Source: Tannerella sp. (lineage in GTDB: Bacteria; Bacteroidota; Bacteroidia; Bacteroidales; Tannerellaceae). Taken from it: a stretch of 50,481 nt of DNA. Shown here piece by piece: positions 1 to 11,141 of the stretch. The notes beneath the pieces are model-generated. The model saw only the letters and a list, made by a program, of their open reading frames with translations, was not told the DNA's origin and did not search any database. Every line of letters begins with the position of its first letter. Position 1 is the stretch's first letter. The stretch lies in the NCBI GenBank assembly GCA_031257565.1, contig JAIROL010000080.1:1-50481 (forward strand), written 5' to 3'. The position numbers and the translations under genes were made by a program.

Positions 1-1
1 T

Positions 2-148
2 ATCAAACAAAGAATGTGTAGTTCTGGTATGAAATGGACAGATAAAGGAGCTAAAACAGTCTTATTATTACGATGTTTCAATGAAACTGACGGTAAATGG
101 CAACAATTTTGGGATAAGGCTATGAGATATGGAACTAACATTAAATAA
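2..148 (+). pseudogene. Transposase C-terminal fragment (ISKra4-like?)
   Basis: The open frame runs in from the window edge and ends at TAA 146-148, giving 48 residues. The run SSGMKWTDKGAKTVLLLRC followed by GKWQQFW resembles the C-terminal end of ISKra4-type transposases, where a 'SGMRW...GAQ..L.LR' stretch is usual. Only the tail is inside the window, so I cannot tell whether the gene is intact upstream. Family assignment is by remembered motif only. An insertion sequence abutting a polysaccharide locus is common in Bacteroidales. Confidence 0.5.
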
Positions 149-166
149 AAACTACACCCTAAATAA

Positions 167-199
167 TTTGCAAACCTGATCTGTTTTTGATTATCTTTG
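167..199 (+). promoter_or_regulatory. Bacteroidetes-type promoter of the hybrid sensor gene
   Basis: TTTG at 167-170 and TATCTTTG at 192-199 match the Bacteroidetes -33 (TTTG) and -7 (TAnnTTTG) elements with a 21-nt spacer. The start codon of the sensor lies about 55 nt downstream (or 26 nt if the upstream ATG at 226 is used). Confidence 0.55.
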
Positions 200-252
200 C
201 CCGAAAATTAGTATAAGTCTCTTTTATGAGTATATTTGCAAATCTATATTTC

Positions 253-3200
253 ATGAAATCTGTCAGTCTGTTTATTATCGCCGTTATTTTGACTTCATTT
301 TCCGTTTATCCGGGAAATGAAAAATTTTACAGTGTCAATGCTCTGTATGGGACATCCATGCGCGAAGCGACGTCGGTGTGTAAGGACAAAGACGGATTTG
401 TCTGGGTTTCATCCAAAACCGGTATTTTGCGGCTTACAGAAGATGATTCCCGGATTTACGAACTGCCTTATGAAACGGTTAATATATTATCCGTAAAACT
501 CGTATATAGCGGTTCCCTGCTGCTGGCCTACACCAACAACGGGCAAATATTCCGCTATAATGCCCTGTACGACCGGTTTGATTTCCTGTCGAACCTGTCT
601 AAACTGCTAAACAACAGGCATCTGTTTGTTTCAGACGTGTTTATTGACAATGACGGAATCTTTTGGATTGCTACCTCAACCGGATTTTACAAATTCAACG
701 AAGGAAAACTGTCTTTGTTGTGGGATGATGTGGAGGAAGTATATGCCGGAACGTGGCGCGACAACGGACATATATTTATGGCAAATACGAAAGGTATATG
801 GCTGATAGATACCCGTTCCATGCACAGAGAGCAGATTTATGCCGGCAAACCCGACAGTCCCATCCGGTATTCAACCCTTTTTTACGATGATACGTTCAAA
901 AAATTATGGATAGGCTCGCAGTCGAGCGGACTTTTTACCTGCGATTTAAAATCCAAAACATTCTCGGCAGTGTTGCCCGGAATTATCCCCAGGCAGCCGG
1001 TAATGGCTGTCGAGGCAACCTCGGACTCTGCGATTTGGGTCGGGATAGACGGACAGGGTATCTGGGAAGTGAATAAAAACGGCGCACAGGTACGCCATGT
1101 ATATAAGGAAGATATTGACAATCCGGCTTCTCTTCGGGGGAATGGCGTGTATGACGTCATGTGCGATGAAAACAAACGGATATGGATTTGTACCATTACC
1201 GGCGGAGTTTCCTTTATTGACCGGCAAACACCACTCTTCAATCAGGTTACGCATCAGACAAACAATAGCCATTCGCTGGTAAACAACAATATAAATTCCG
1301 TAATTGAAGATAAAAAAGGAAATATCTGGTTTGCAACCGACAATGGAATCAGTTGCTGGAATGTATCGTCCGACCAATGGACGACATTTTATCACGACAA
1401 ACAGCAACAGGCCAATGTCTTTCTTTCGTTATGCGAGGACGACAGGGGGAGAATCTGGGCAGGCACCTATTCTTCGGGAGTATATGTGCTGGACGGAACA
1501 AGCGGACGCGAGGTTGCACATTATACGGCAGACAAGCCGGACGCTTCAATCTCCAGCAATTTTATTTTTGATATTTTCAAGGACAGTCAGGGAAATTTGT
1601 GGTTCGGCAGTAATCAAGGCGAAGTTGTTTGCTACATTTCCAAAGAAAACAGTTTTCGTACCTACTCTTTTTTGCCGATTGCGGCAATTACCGAATCATC
1701 GCCGGAAGAAATGCTGTTTGCCTGCCCCTACGGAGTGTGCAGTCTGAACAAGCAATCGGGGGAAATAAAATTACTCATTGAAGATTATCCCGTATCGGAC
1801 CTGGTGGCGACAGGAAAGAATATTTGGGCATGTACTGGTGGAGAAGGACTTATTTGTTACGACCGGCAAAGTAAAACCATAGAGAAATACACTACTCAAT
1901 CGGGGTTGCCGTCCAACTATGTAAACAGCATATTGTCAGCCGGCGGTTATTTATGGCTTGGTACGGAAAGTGGCTTGTGCCGGTTCAACCCGAACGACAG
2001 AACAGTATCTACTTATGCTTCCCTGTTAAATTTGTCCAGGCTTTCATACAACCGACATTCGAGGTATAAACTTAAAAACGGGCAATTGATATGGGGCGCC
2101 AATCACGGCGCAATCTTTTTCGACCCGAACACCATCCGGCAAGTGCAGCCTCGCGGAAGAATCTTCTTTCAGGATTTAAGCCTGTCGGGACGTTCCGTCC
2201 GGGACAGTTCCGTTTATAACCTGAAAACGCCAGTAGACGAACTTCGGGAAATTTCGTTAAACTATAAGCAAAACACCCTGAGCATGGACTTTCTTCCTTT
2301 GGATATTTCGGAAACAGGCTCGAAATTTTCATGGAAAATGGAAGGTTTGGACGGTGACTGGAGCCAGCCGTCCCCATCCGGAAGTTTGACTTACAGCAAT
2401 CTTCCCAATGGCATTTTTCAATTGAAAATAAGGCTGTATGACAGTTCGTTATCACAGATTGTGGCGGAACGGGAGTTGAAAATACACATTATCCCGCCCT
2501 TTTGGGAAACAGGATGGTTCCGGCTGCTGCTCATTTCCATTCTCACCGGCATTGTTTATTTTTCCCTGCGGCTTTATATCAATCGTTTAAAGCAACTTCA
2601 TTCGGAAGAAAAAGTGCGTTTCTTTACCAATACGGCGCACGACATTCGTACTTCGCTCACATTGATAAAAGGCCCCGTTGAAGAATTGCTAAAAGAATCG
2701 GGACTCTCGGAACCGGGACGTCACTATTTGCGATTAGTTACCGAACAGTCCCGGCGTTTATCGGCAGTTATTACGCAACTGATGGATTTTCAGAAAGTGG
2801 ACGTCGGAAAAGGACAGTTAGCCTTGAAAATGGTCGACGTCGTTCAATTAGTCGTTCACCGCAAATTGATGTTCGACTCGTATGCCAAAAACAACGGGAT
2901 AAACCTGGTTTTCTCGTCCGGTCAATCCGCTTATCCAGCGGCAATAGACGAACTGAAAATAGAAAAAGTGGTTGACAACCTCATTTCCAATGCTATTAAA
3001 TATTCGCATCCCGACAGTTCCGTTGACATTGTCCTGAAATGCACTCCCGGACAGTGGACGCTGGAAGTAAGCGACCACGGGATTGGCATCGGCAAGAAGG
3101 CACAGGCAAAACTTTTCAAGGAATTTTACCGGAGCGAAAATGCCGTCAATACCCAAATCATCGGTTCCGGCATCGGGCTGTTGCTCGTCAAGCACTATAT

Positions 3201-4137
3201 CCTCATGCACGGAGGCGACGTCAGCGTTGCGAGCAGGGAAAATGCAGGTTCCACGTTCAAAATTGTTGTACCGTATAAAGAAGTGGAAGAAAAGAAAAAT
3301 CCGGCGCTTGCTCCTCAAGCCTCCGAAATTTTCGCTTCGCTTCCCGGCGTTCCGGTTGAATTCCTGCCTCAACCGGCAGACAGTCCCCGACAGGGCATGC
3401 GTCTGTTAATCGTTGAAGACAATCCCAACATGCAAAACTTTATGCGCTCCGCCCTTTGCGGGGAATTTCAGGTTTCGACTGCCGGCGATGGGGTACAGGG
3501 CTGGGAATCCGTTCAAAAACAACAGCCCGACCTGGTTGTTTCGGATGTGATGATGCCCAATATGGACGGTTTTGAACTGTGCCGGCGGATGAAATCAACG
3601 TATGAAACCGCTCATATTCCGATTATTCTGCTTACTTCCCTTTCCGAAAAAACGCAGCAACTGCACGGTTTGGGTTTGGGCGCCGACGATTACCTGACCA
3701 AGCCTTTCGACATGACGCTCCTTTCCCAGCGCATCAAATCAATCATCCGCAACCGGGAAGCAATCCGGGAAAAGGCGTTTAAATTGATAAGGAAAAACGA
3801 TAACGAGCCGCTGCTGGTAAACGAACTGAACGATAAATTTGTGAAAAAAGCAGTGGAAACTATCCGCGTCAACATGGATAATTCCGAATTTGGCAAGGAC
3901 GAGTTTGCTTCGGCAATGAATGTCAGTCCGTCTCTCCTTTACAAAAAAATAAAATCACTTACCGACCAGTCGCCCGTCAATTTCATAAAAGCCATCCGCC
4001 TGAACTATGCTCTGGAATTATTGCAATCACGCAGATATACCGTTACGGAAGTCAGTGAACTTTGCGGGTTCTCCAGTATAGGCTATTTTAGCACGGCTTT
4101 CAGGAAATATTTTGGGAAAACTCCTACGGAAATATGA
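253..4137 (+). CDS. Hybrid two-component system sensor/regulator (HTCS)
   Basis: This one-protein two-component system likely senses an (arabino)xylan oligosaccharide in the periplasm and activates the downstream locus. I chose ATG 253, which gives a good signal peptide (MKSVSLFIIAVILTSFSVYPG); ATG 226 is in frame and adds nine residues. Residue numbers are from 253. Residues about 20-660 are beta-propeller repeats of the reg_prop type (repeated D..GxxW.GT.. motifs), then a Y_Y_Y domain and a transmembrane helix near 755-775. The HisKA box has the phosphoacceptor in NTAHDIRTSLTLI (H796). The HATPase has the N-box DNLISNAIKYS and glycine boxes DHGIGIG and GSGIGLLL. The receiver starts LLIVEDN with phospho-Asp in VVSDVMMPNMDG (D1098). 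An AraC-type helix-turn-helix occupies the last 100 residues. All modules look intact. About 120 nt separate it from the first enzyme gene. Confidence 0.95.
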   Translation: MKSVSLFIIAVILTSFSVYPGNEKFYSVNALYGTSMREATSVCKDKDGFVWVSSKTGILRLTEDDSRIYELPYETVNILSVKLVYSGSLLLAYTNNGQIFRYNALYDRFDFLSNLSKLLNNRHLFVSDVFIDNDGIFWIATSTGFYKFNEGKLSLLWDDVEEVYAGTWRDNGHIFMANTKGIWLIDTRSMHREQIYAGKPDSPIRYSTLFYDDTFKKLWIGSQSSGLFTCDLKSKTFSAVLPGIIPRQPVMAVEATSDSAIWVGIDGQGIWEVNKNGAQVRHVYKEDIDNPASLRGNGVYDVMCDENKRIWICTITGGVSFIDRQTPLFNQVTHQTNNSHSLVNNNINSVIEDKKGNIWFATDNGISCWNVSSDQWTTFYHDKQQQANVFLSLCEDDRGRIWAGTYSSGVYVLDGTSGREVAHYTADKPDASISSNFIFDIFKDSQGNLWFGSNQGEVVCYISKENSFRTYSFLPIAAITESSPEEMLFACPYGVCSLNKQSGEIKLLIEDYPVSDLVATGKNIWACTGGEGLICYDRQSKTIEKYTTQSGLPSNYVNSILSAGGYLWLGTESGLCRFNPNDRTVSTYASLLNLSRLSYNRHSRYKLKNGQLIWGANHGAIFFDPNTIRQVQPRGRIFFQDLSLSGRSVRDSSVYNLKTPVDELREISLNYKQNTLSMDFLPLDISETGSKFSWKMEGLDGDWSQPSPSGSLTYSNLPNGIFQLKIRLYDSSLSQIVAERELKIHIIPPFWETGWFRLLLISILTGIVYFSLRLYINRLKQLHSEEKVRFFTNTAHDIRTSLTLIKGPVEELLKESGLSEPGRHYLRLVTEQSRRLSAVITQLMDFQKVDVGKGQLALKMVDVVQLVVHRKLMFDSYAKNNGINLVFSSGQSAYPAAIDELKIEKVVDNLISNAIKYSHPDSSVDIVLKCTPGQWTLEVSDHGIGIGKKAQAKLFKEFYRSENAVNTQIIGSGIGLLLVKHYILMHGGDVSVASRENAGSTFKIVVPYKEVEEKKNPALAPQASEIFASLPGVPVEFLPQPADSPRQGMRLLIVEDNPNMQNFMRSALCGEFQVSTAGDGVQGWESVQKQQPDLVVSDVMMPNMDGFELCRRMKSTYETAHIPIILLTSLSEKTQQLHGLGLGADDYLTKPFDMTLLSQRIKSIIRNREAIREKAFKLIRKNDNEPLLVNELNDKFVKKAVETIRVNMDNSEFGKDEFASAMNVSPSLLYKKIKSLTDQSPVNFIKAIRLNYALELLQSRRYTVTEVSELCGFSSIGYFSTAFRKYFGKTPTEI

Positions 4138-4223
4138 GAAGTTTTCTCACACAAGAGTACATATTTATTCAAAATCGGAAATAAAATATCTAAAATTATA
4201 AACCTGAAAACAGGGCGCCTCCC

Positions 4224-4231
4224 TACATTTG
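4224..4231 (+). promoter_or_regulatory. Possible -7 element before the GH43 gene
   Basis: TACATTTG fits the TAnnTTTG consensus 29 nt before the GH43 start. I see no convincing TTTG -33 element upstream, which would suit an activator-dependent promoter driven by the adjacent hybrid regulator. The rest of the 122-nt gap shows nothing else. Confidence 0.35.
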
Positions 4232-4259
4232 CACACAATAAATAACACAAATATCAATC

Positions 4260-6218
4260 ATGAGCGGCTATAAAGTTTTCATAAAAAATCGCATTTTAAA
4301 ATCATTGCTGATTATCAGCATTTTATTCCTATCAAACAACAATACGCCGGCACAGTCAAGCGATAACGGAAACGGCACATTCCGAAATCCGGTCATTTGG
4401 GGCGATTTTCCCGATCCTGACGTAATACGTGTCAGCGATACGTATTATATGATATCGACAAGTATGCACTATTTTCCCGGAGTAACGCTTCTGAAATCGA
4501 AAGATCTGGTAAACTGGAACATTGCTTCCAATGTCGTCGATGAATTTAAAGAACATCCTTTTTATGATCTGAAAGGCGGTGGCCGGTACGCCAAAGGGCA
4601 GTGGGCAACCAGTCTGCGCTATTTTAATGAAAAGTTTTATATTCTCTTTACAACCCTGACGGAAGGTTCATATATCTATACGGCAGTCAAAGCCGAAGGT
4701 CCGTGGGAAAAACATAAGCTGGATGTCTTCCTGTACGACCCGGGAATGTTTATCGATACCAGCGGACAAATCTACGTGGCGCATGGAAATACCGACATTC
4801 AGGTAACAGAACTTAATGTCGACGGGTTAAGCGTAAAAACACCGGGTAAACTCATTTACAAGGCTCATCGTAATGGTTTGGAAGGAAATCGCTTATATAA
4901 AATCGGCGACTATTATTATCTTTTTTGCACGTATGGAGGTCCACAAGGCAACCAGGTATGCTTGCGGTCAAAATCTATATACGGCCCGTTTGAAGAACGG
5001 GTCGTTATGAACGAAACGGCAAATTACGCGCCGATGGTATTGCATCAAAGTTGTTTGGTTGATTTACCGGATGGAAACTACTGGGGTATGATATTTCAAG
5101 ATCATAACGGTTTGGGACGTATTCCCTATCTGGTTCCGGTATATTGGGTAGATGACTGGCCTATGCTTAGTAATCCGATGGACGGGATTACAACGTTGAA
5201 AAAGCCGGTTGCAAGTGATGAAATTATAAATTTTCCGACAACCGACGAATTTAATGAACCGGTTTTGGGCTTACAATGGCAGTTCAACCATAATCCCGAC
5301 AAATCGAAATATTCTCTGACCGAAAACAAAGATGCTTTACGTTTGCATACAGTCAGTGTAACAGATTCGCTTCTTAAAGCGCGAAATACGATTTGCCAGC
5401 GAATTTTTGGCCCTCACAGCGAAGCCACAGTAAAGATAGACATTTCAAAAATGAAAACAGGCGATAAAGCCGGTTTGGTAATATTACAAGACCCTTTTGC
5501 TACGCTTATGGTTTACAAAACAAAAAAAGACAATCAACTGCAAATGACTTTCAATGAAGAAGTCAAATCCTCGACCACAATCAAAAGTCCGGTTATTTAT
5601 TTACGCGCCAAAGTGAATGGCGTTTCCGATAAAGTGGATTTTTTTTACAGTACCGACGACATTACTTATCAGCCATTCGGAGAAGTTTTTAAAATGGAAT
5701 TTCGTTTGAGTATTTTCTGCGGAAACCGTTACGGGATATTCAATTATGCGACGGAAAAGGCAGGGGGATATATTGATGTTGACTGGTTTCGTGTAACTCA
5801 CGAACCGCTTTTTACACGCGATTGTTATAACGGAAAGATAATCGAAGCCGAATATTTCGACCACCAATATTGCTCGGAAGTACGCTTGTCGGGTAATGAT
5901 AGAGACAATCGCAATCAGGATGTTGTTTTTCGGGATGGCGGGTTAATTGCATTTAACGATATAAGCGTAACGGATACCGGTCTGATTCACATGGAACTTA
6001 CTTTTGAATGTACTTCCGATGATGCTTCATTAGAAGTTCGCTATCAGGATACCGGTGAAATCATCGGAACGTTTAAACTTCCCAATGCAAAGGGGTATCA
6101 AACTGTAACTTTCGGAATAGATACAGCATTAAAATCAACAAAACGGATGGAGTTTAGAGTATGGAGCCGGTATGACAAAGGAATAATTGCTTTGGATAAA
6201 ATCAAAATCTCAAATTAA
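4260..6218 (+). CDS. GH43 beta-xylosidase/alpha-L-arabinofuranosidase with C-terminal CBMs
   Basis: Secreted glycosidase acting on xylan side chains or xylo-oligosaccharides. An N-terminal signal segment (LLIISILFLSNN) is followed by a five-bladed GH43 domain. The usual acidic trio is visible: base Asp in FPDPDV (D52), pKa-modulating Asp in LYDPGMF (D160) and acid Glu in GLEGNRL (E208). From about residue 330 a beta-sandwich of the GH43 C-terminal type (CBM91/DUF1349-like) follows. Residues about 520-652 look like a CBM6 (IIEAEYFDHQ ... FRVWSRYDKG). The domain order resembles GH43 subfamily 12-type enzymes, but I cannot fix the subfamily by eye, so xylosidase versus arabinofuranosidase is open. 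It is 15 nt upstream of the GH2 gene and probably co-transcribed. Confidence 0.88.
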   Translation: MSGYKVFIKNRILKSLLIISILFLSNNNTPAQSSDNGNGTFRNPVIWGDFPDPDVIRVSDTYYMISTSMHYFPGVTLLKSKDLVNWNIASNVVDEFKEHPFYDLKGGGRYAKGQWATSLRYFNEKFYILFTTLTEGSYIYTAVKAEGPWEKHKLDVFLYDPGMFIDTSGQIYVAHGNTDIQVTELNVDGLSVKTPGKLIYKAHRNGLEGNRLYKIGDYYYLFCTYGGPQGNQVCLRSKSIYGPFEERVVMNETANYAPMVLHQSCLVDLPDGNYWGMIFQDHNGLGRIPYLVPVYWVDDWPMLSNPMDGITTLKKPVASDEIINFPTTDEFNEPVLGLQWQFNHNPDKSKYSLTENKDALRLHTVSVTDSLLKARNTICQRIFGPHSEATVKIDISKMKTGDKAGLVILQDPFATLMVYKTKKDNQLQMTFNEEVKSSTTIKSPVIYLRAKVNGVSDKVDFFYSTDDITYQPFGEVFKMEFRLSIFCGNRYGIFNYATEKAGGYIDVDWFRVTHEPLFTRDCYNGKIIEAEYFDHQYCSEVRLSGNDRDNRNQDVVFRDGGLIAFNDISVTDTGLIHMELTFECTSDDASLEVRYQDTGEIIGTFKLPNAKGYQTVTFGIDTALKSTKRMEFRVWSRYDKGIIALDKIKISN

Positions 6219-6233
6219 TAAATCAGTAAATGG

Positions 6234-8681
6234 ATGAAAAAATTCTTGTCTAAATCACAAATTGTATCTGTTATCCTGTTTGGCTTATCGCTGACAATCA
6301 ATCAGGGTGTTTATGCCGGAAACAGTATTGAATTATTGGCGAAAGACGCTACTGTAAAAGGCAACTTGAAAATAGAAGATAAAGGTAGCAAAGATGTACG
6401 AATTAAGAAAAATATTGATTTCGACTGGAAATTTATTCAAAGCGATGATGAATCATTCTCGCAGGTGCAGATACAACTTGATACTGCTGTATGGAAAGAT
6501 GTTCAATTGCCGCACGACTGGAATATAACGATGAATTTCGACCGTCAAGCAGGCGGTGCGGCTGCATACCTGCCCGGAACGGTTGGCTGGTATCGCCGGG
6601 AATTAAACATTCCAAAAAATTATTCGTCGAAAAAAACATCAATTCTTTTTGATGGAATATTCAACAAATCAAAGGTTTATATTAACGGAAATCTTCTCGG
6701 TTTCCGTCCCTACGGTTTTTGCAGCATAGAATACGATTTAACTCCTTATTTAAACTTTGGCGGCAAAAATATTATTGCCGTCCGTGTTGATTGCACCGGT
6801 GAACGTCCACGCTGGTATGCCGGTTCGGGAATTTACCGTCATGTTTGGCTAAATATTGTGAATCCCATTCATATACCTACTTACGGGACTTACGTTACAA
6901 CGTCGGCAGTTAACGAACAATCAGCAGATATTCAGGCTGTTACTACTGTTAAAAATCTGCTTGCCGAAACAAAAAAAATCACGATTATGCAAATCATAGT
7001 CGATAATAGCAGCAAAGAAATCGCACGATTTTCGACAAATATTGAAATTGCTGCCAGTGATTCGAGCAACATAACTCAAAACACACAAATCCGGAACCCG
7101 GCGCTTTGGAGTATCCAAAATCCGGCGCTTTACACACTGATAACTACAATAACGGAAAACGGAAAAATGATTGACAATTATTCGACAAATTTTGGCATTC
7201 GCAGTTTTGAATTTACAAGCGACAAAGGCTTTTTTTTGAATGACAAACCCGTAAAGCTCAAAGGAATGTGTTTGCACCAGGACGGCGGCATACTTGGAGC
7301 GGCCGTTCCGATGCGCGCTTACGAAAGACAGTTGCAAATCATCAAAGAATATGGTTGTAATGCCGTTCGTTGTGCTCACAATCCGCCTTCTCCCGAATTT
7401 CTTGATTTGTGCGACCGTATGGGCTTTATTGTAATCGACGAGGCATTCGACAAATGGAAATCAGGCTATTATGCCGAATTTTTTGACGAATGGTGGCAAC
7501 GTGATCTGGAGAATATGTTACTCCGCGACCGGAATCATCCAAGCGTTATGCTTTGGAGCATTGGCAATGAACTTCAGGAAGCATGGAATATCGACGACGA
7601 GGGGGTCGAACGTGCACAAATATTGAATAATTTTGTTCATAAAACAGAACCGGGTCGTCCGACCGTACTTTCGGCACAGAACAACCATCAAACCAAATTT
7701 GCAGGCGTTACCGACGTTACCGGATACAACTACCTCGAAGCCCGTGCCGTTAGCGACCATATAAATTTTCCTCAACGCCGCATAATTATAACTGAAGAAT
7801 TGCCTTATTACAGTGGAGAGGAAGGCAATATTCGCAGTTACAGCACAAATAATCCATGGAATACTATTGTAACAAATGATTTTATTGCAGGCGGTTTTAT
7901 TTGGTCGGGAGTGGATTATCTGGGTGAAGCAACTTATCCGGGTAAGGGTTGGCCTAACGGACTTTTCGATATTTGTATGAACGAAAAACCGCGTGCTGCT
8001 TTCCACAGGGCAATGTGGAACAACAAGCCGATGGTTCGTATGGCTGTCAGGGATAATGCTCTCGACATTGAGCACGGACGCGACCTTTGGCAATGGCCTA
8101 AAATGGCATCACACTGGAATTTCCCCGATTCATATCAGGGAATGATTATGGAAGTACTGACTACTACAAACTGCGAATCGGTAGAGTTGTACATGAACGA
8201 TAAATTAATGGGCAAACGTCGTACCGACGATTTCCCTAATCATACGATTGTTTGGAATGTACCTTACTCGCCGGGCGAATTGATAGCTAAAGCATATAAT
8301 GGGAACAAAGAAGCAGCTCAATATAGAATAACTACAACCGGCAATACGGCAAGAGCAATACTTACACCCGACCATAGCGAAATACATGCCGACGGTTACG
8401 ATTTATCCTATATTTCGGTTACACTCGAAGACGAGAAAGGTAATTCCGTGCAAACCGACGACCGCGAAATAACTGTTACAGTAACCGGCGAAGGGAAATT
8501 TATGGGAATGATGAACGCAGACTTACGTCGTGATAACTCCTTTCAGGGCAACAAACTTAAAACTTATTTCGGCAAAGCGCTCATAGTTGTTCAATCAACC
8601 CGCAAAGCAGGTGAAATTACAGTCGAAGCAAAAATAGAAGGTAACAACAAGACATACAAAGTGAAAATTACAACGAAATAA
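6234..8681 (+). CDS. GH2 family glycoside hydrolase (beta-galactosidase-like)
   Basis: Exo-acting retaining glycosidase of 815 aa with a signal peptide (IVSVILFGLSLTINQGVYA). The GH2 sugar-binding jelly roll is at about 60-210 (LPHDWNITMNFDRQAGG, GWYRREL, INGNLLGFRPYGF). An Ig-like domain follows, then a TIM barrel with acid/base Glu in SIGNELQEA (E446) and nucleophile in IITEELPY (E521). C-terminal Ig-like and DUF4982-type domains complete it. Members of this family remove galactose, arabinopyranose or glucuronic acid. In a xylan locus, terminal galactose or arabinopyranose on complex xylan side chains is a reasonable target, but the sugar cannot be read from sequence. It belongs to the same operon as the upstream GH43. 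Confidence 0.9.
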   Translation: MKKFLSKSQIVSVILFGLSLTINQGVYAGNSIELLAKDATVKGNLKIEDKGSKDVRIKKNIDFDWKFIQSDDESFSQVQIQLDTAVWKDVQLPHDWNITMNFDRQAGGAAAYLPGTVGWYRRELNIPKNYSSKKTSILFDGIFNKSKVYINGNLLGFRPYGFCSIEYDLTPYLNFGGKNIIAVRVDCTGERPRWYAGSGIYRHVWLNIVNPIHIPTYGTYVTTSAVNEQSADIQAVTTVKNLLAETKKITIMQIIVDNSSKEIARFSTNIEIAASDSSNITQNTQIRNPALWSIQNPALYTLITTITENGKMIDNYSTNFGIRSFEFTSDKGFFLNDKPVKLKGMCLHQDGGILGAAVPMRAYERQLQIIKEYGCNAVRCAHNPPSPEFLDLCDRMGFIVIDEAFDKWKSGYYAEFFDEWWQRDLENMLLRDRNHPSVMLWSIGNELQEAWNIDDEGVERAQILNNFVHKTEPGRPTVLSAQNNHQTKFAGVTDVTGYNYLEARAVSDHINFPQRRIIITEELPYYSGEEGNIRSYSTNNPWNTIVTNDFIAGGFIWSGVDYLGEATYPGKGWPNGLFDICMNEKPRAAFHRAMWNNKPMVRMAVRDNALDIEHGRDLWQWPKMASHWNFPDSYQGMIMEVLTTTNCESVELYMNDKLMGKRRTDDFPNHTIVWNVPYSPGELIAKAYNGNKEAAQYRITTTGNTARAILTPDHSEIHADGYDLSYISVTLEDEKGNSVQTDDREITVTVTGEGKFMGMMNADLRRDNSFQGNKLKTYFGKALIVVQSTRKAGEITVEAKIEGNNKTYKVKITTK

Positions 8682-8706
8682 TGAATTAATATAGATTATA
8701 CACAAA

Positions 8707-8907
8707 ATGAAAAGAAAAGTTACACCGTTTTACGTTTTATGTTGCACAACGCTGCTGACAGCATGCCATAAGAAAAGCACCTGTAAATATCCGTTTCAAA
8801 ATCCGGATTTAAGCGTTGAAATTGCCCGGCATACAGCGTGCGAAATACTCTATGGAACAAGTTCGGATGATAAAGATTTGAGAATTATTAAAGTGAACAT
8901 TATATAA
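8707..8907 (+). pseudogene. GH3 beta-xylosidase N-terminal stub (remnant)
   Basis: A 66-residue frame begins with a lipoprotein-type signal (LCCTTLLTACHKK). It continues with CKYPFQNPDLSVEIA, which resembles the start of Bacteroidales GH3 beta-xylosidases ('YPYQN..LSVE.R...L..RMTLEEK'). After about 12 homologous residues it becomes unrelated and stops, so it is probably what is left of a deleted GH3 gene between the GH2 and GH43 genes. A short genuine lipoprotein is the alternative. No catalytic part remains, and no other GH3 gene is seen in the window. Confidence 0.45.
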
Positions 8908-8929
8908 ACATTAAAAGTATTGATATACA

Positions 8930-10288
8930 ATGAAAAATTCGATTTTTTATTTCCTGATTCTTGTAAATATCAGTAATGTAATCTTTGCGCAAAATCCAAT
9001 CATTCAAACAATGTACACTGCCGACCCTGCTCCGATGGTGTATAACGGCAAACTTTACCTCTATACAAGCCATGATGAAAACGAATCGACATGGTTCGTA
9101 ATGAATAATTGGAAATTATATACGACAACCGATATGGTAAACTGGACAGACCACGGCGTGGCGCTATCGTATAAAGATTTCGATTGGGCGCAAAAAAATG
9201 CGTGGGCGCCTCAATGCGTGGAACGAAACGGAAAATTCTATATGTATGTTCCTGTTACCGATAGAAATAACAAGGAAGGGATTGCCGTAGCGGTATCCTA
9301 TAGTCCTTACGGCCCGTTTATCGACCCGCTCGGTAAACATTTGGTTCAGAGTAGCGGCTGGGGGGATATCGACCCGGCAGTAATGGTGGATGATGATGGA
9401 CAAGCTTACCTGTACTGGGGAAATCCGGCTTGCTTCTATGTGAAACTCAACGAAGACATGATTTCCTACAGCGGGGAAATTATGGAAGTGCCGATGATAG
9501 AAGAATCGTTCGGAAAACGTGAAGGAAATGTAAAAAACAGACCGACATTGTACGAAGAAGGGCCGTGGTTGTATAAACGCAAAGACCTTTACTATCTGTT
9601 ATGGGCAGGCGGACCTGTTCCGGAACATATCGGTTATTCCACCGGTAAAAACCCGGAAGGCCCCTGGGAATACAGAGGAACGATTATGCCGCCCGAAGGC
9701 AAAAGTTTTACCAATCATCCCGGCATTGTTGATTACAAAGGCGATACATATTTCTTCTATCACAATGGTTCGCTGCCCGGAGGCGGAGGTTTTACACGTT
9801 CTGTTTGTGTAGGGCGGATTGAATTTAACAAAGACGGGACAATCAAACCCATGAGAATGACTGACGACATCGGGAAAGGGCTTGAAACATTAAATCCGTA
9901 TCAAAAAAACGAAGCCGAAACAATCGCTTTTTCCGAAGGTGTTAAAGCAACTCAAAATAAAGAGGTTGGAGTTTTTATCAATGCCATGGAAAACGGAGCA
10001 TACACCAAAGTAAGAGATGTTGATTTCCGAACGCATGGGGCATCTAAATTCACAGCGAGAACAGGAACGACGCACAACGCCGGAATTACAATGGAAGTGC
10101 GGATTGACAGTAAAAACGGCCCGCTTCTGGGAATGTTGAACGTCCCTCTTACGGGCGGAGATAACAGGTGGGCAATACAAACAATAGATATTGAGAAAGC
10201 AATCGGTGTGCACGACCTCTATTTTATTTTCAAGGGAGAAAAACCCGGAAGAATCATGTATTTTGATTATTGGATGTTTTCTAAATAA
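8930..10288 (+). CDS. GH43 arabinofuranosidase-like enzyme with CBM6
   Basis: Secreted enzyme of 452 aa, probably releasing alpha-L-arabinofuranose from (arabino)xylan. A cleavable signal peptide ends near IFAQ. The GH43 propeller shows TADPAP (D32), [12 protein letters not shown] (D148) and YEEGPWLY (E210) as catalytic trio. From about residue 325 ([14 protein letters not shown] ... [23 protein letters not shown]) there is a CBM6 with the typical ending. The GH43-CBM6 order and length resemble arabinoxylan arabinofuranohydrolases of subfamily 29. The start lies 22 nt after the GH3 remnant, and the next gene starts 6 nt after its stop, so it is in one operon with the esterase. Confidence 0.88.
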   Translation: MKNSIFYFLILVNISNVIFAQNPIIQTMYTADPAPMVYNGKLYLYTSHDENESTWFVMNNWKLYTTTDMVNWTDHGVALSYKDFDWAQKNAWAPQCVERNGKFYMYVPVTDRNNKEGIAVAVSYSPYGPFIDPLGKHLVQSSGWGDIDPAVMVDDDGQAYLYWGNPACFYVKLNEDMISYSGEIMEVPMIEESFGKREGNVKNRPTLYEEGPWLYKRKDLYYLLWAGGPVPEHIGYSTGKNPEGPWEYRGTIMPPEGKSFTNHPGIVDYKGDTYFFYHNGSLPGGGGFTRSVCVGRIEFNKDGTIKPMRMTDDIGKGLETLNPYQKNEAETIAFSEGVKATQNKEVGVFINAMENGAYTKVRDVDFRTHGASKFTARTGTTHNAGITMEVRIDSKNGPLLGMLNVPLTGGDNRWAIQTIDIEKAIGVHDLYFIFKGEKPGRIMYFDYWMFSK

Positions 10289-11134
<846 letters not shown>

Positions 11135-11141
11135 AACGAAC

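Noticed and set aside
226-252. Upstream ATG for the hybrid sensor
   Set aside because: It is possible but adds nine residues before a canonical signal peptide; the ATG at 253 is preferred.
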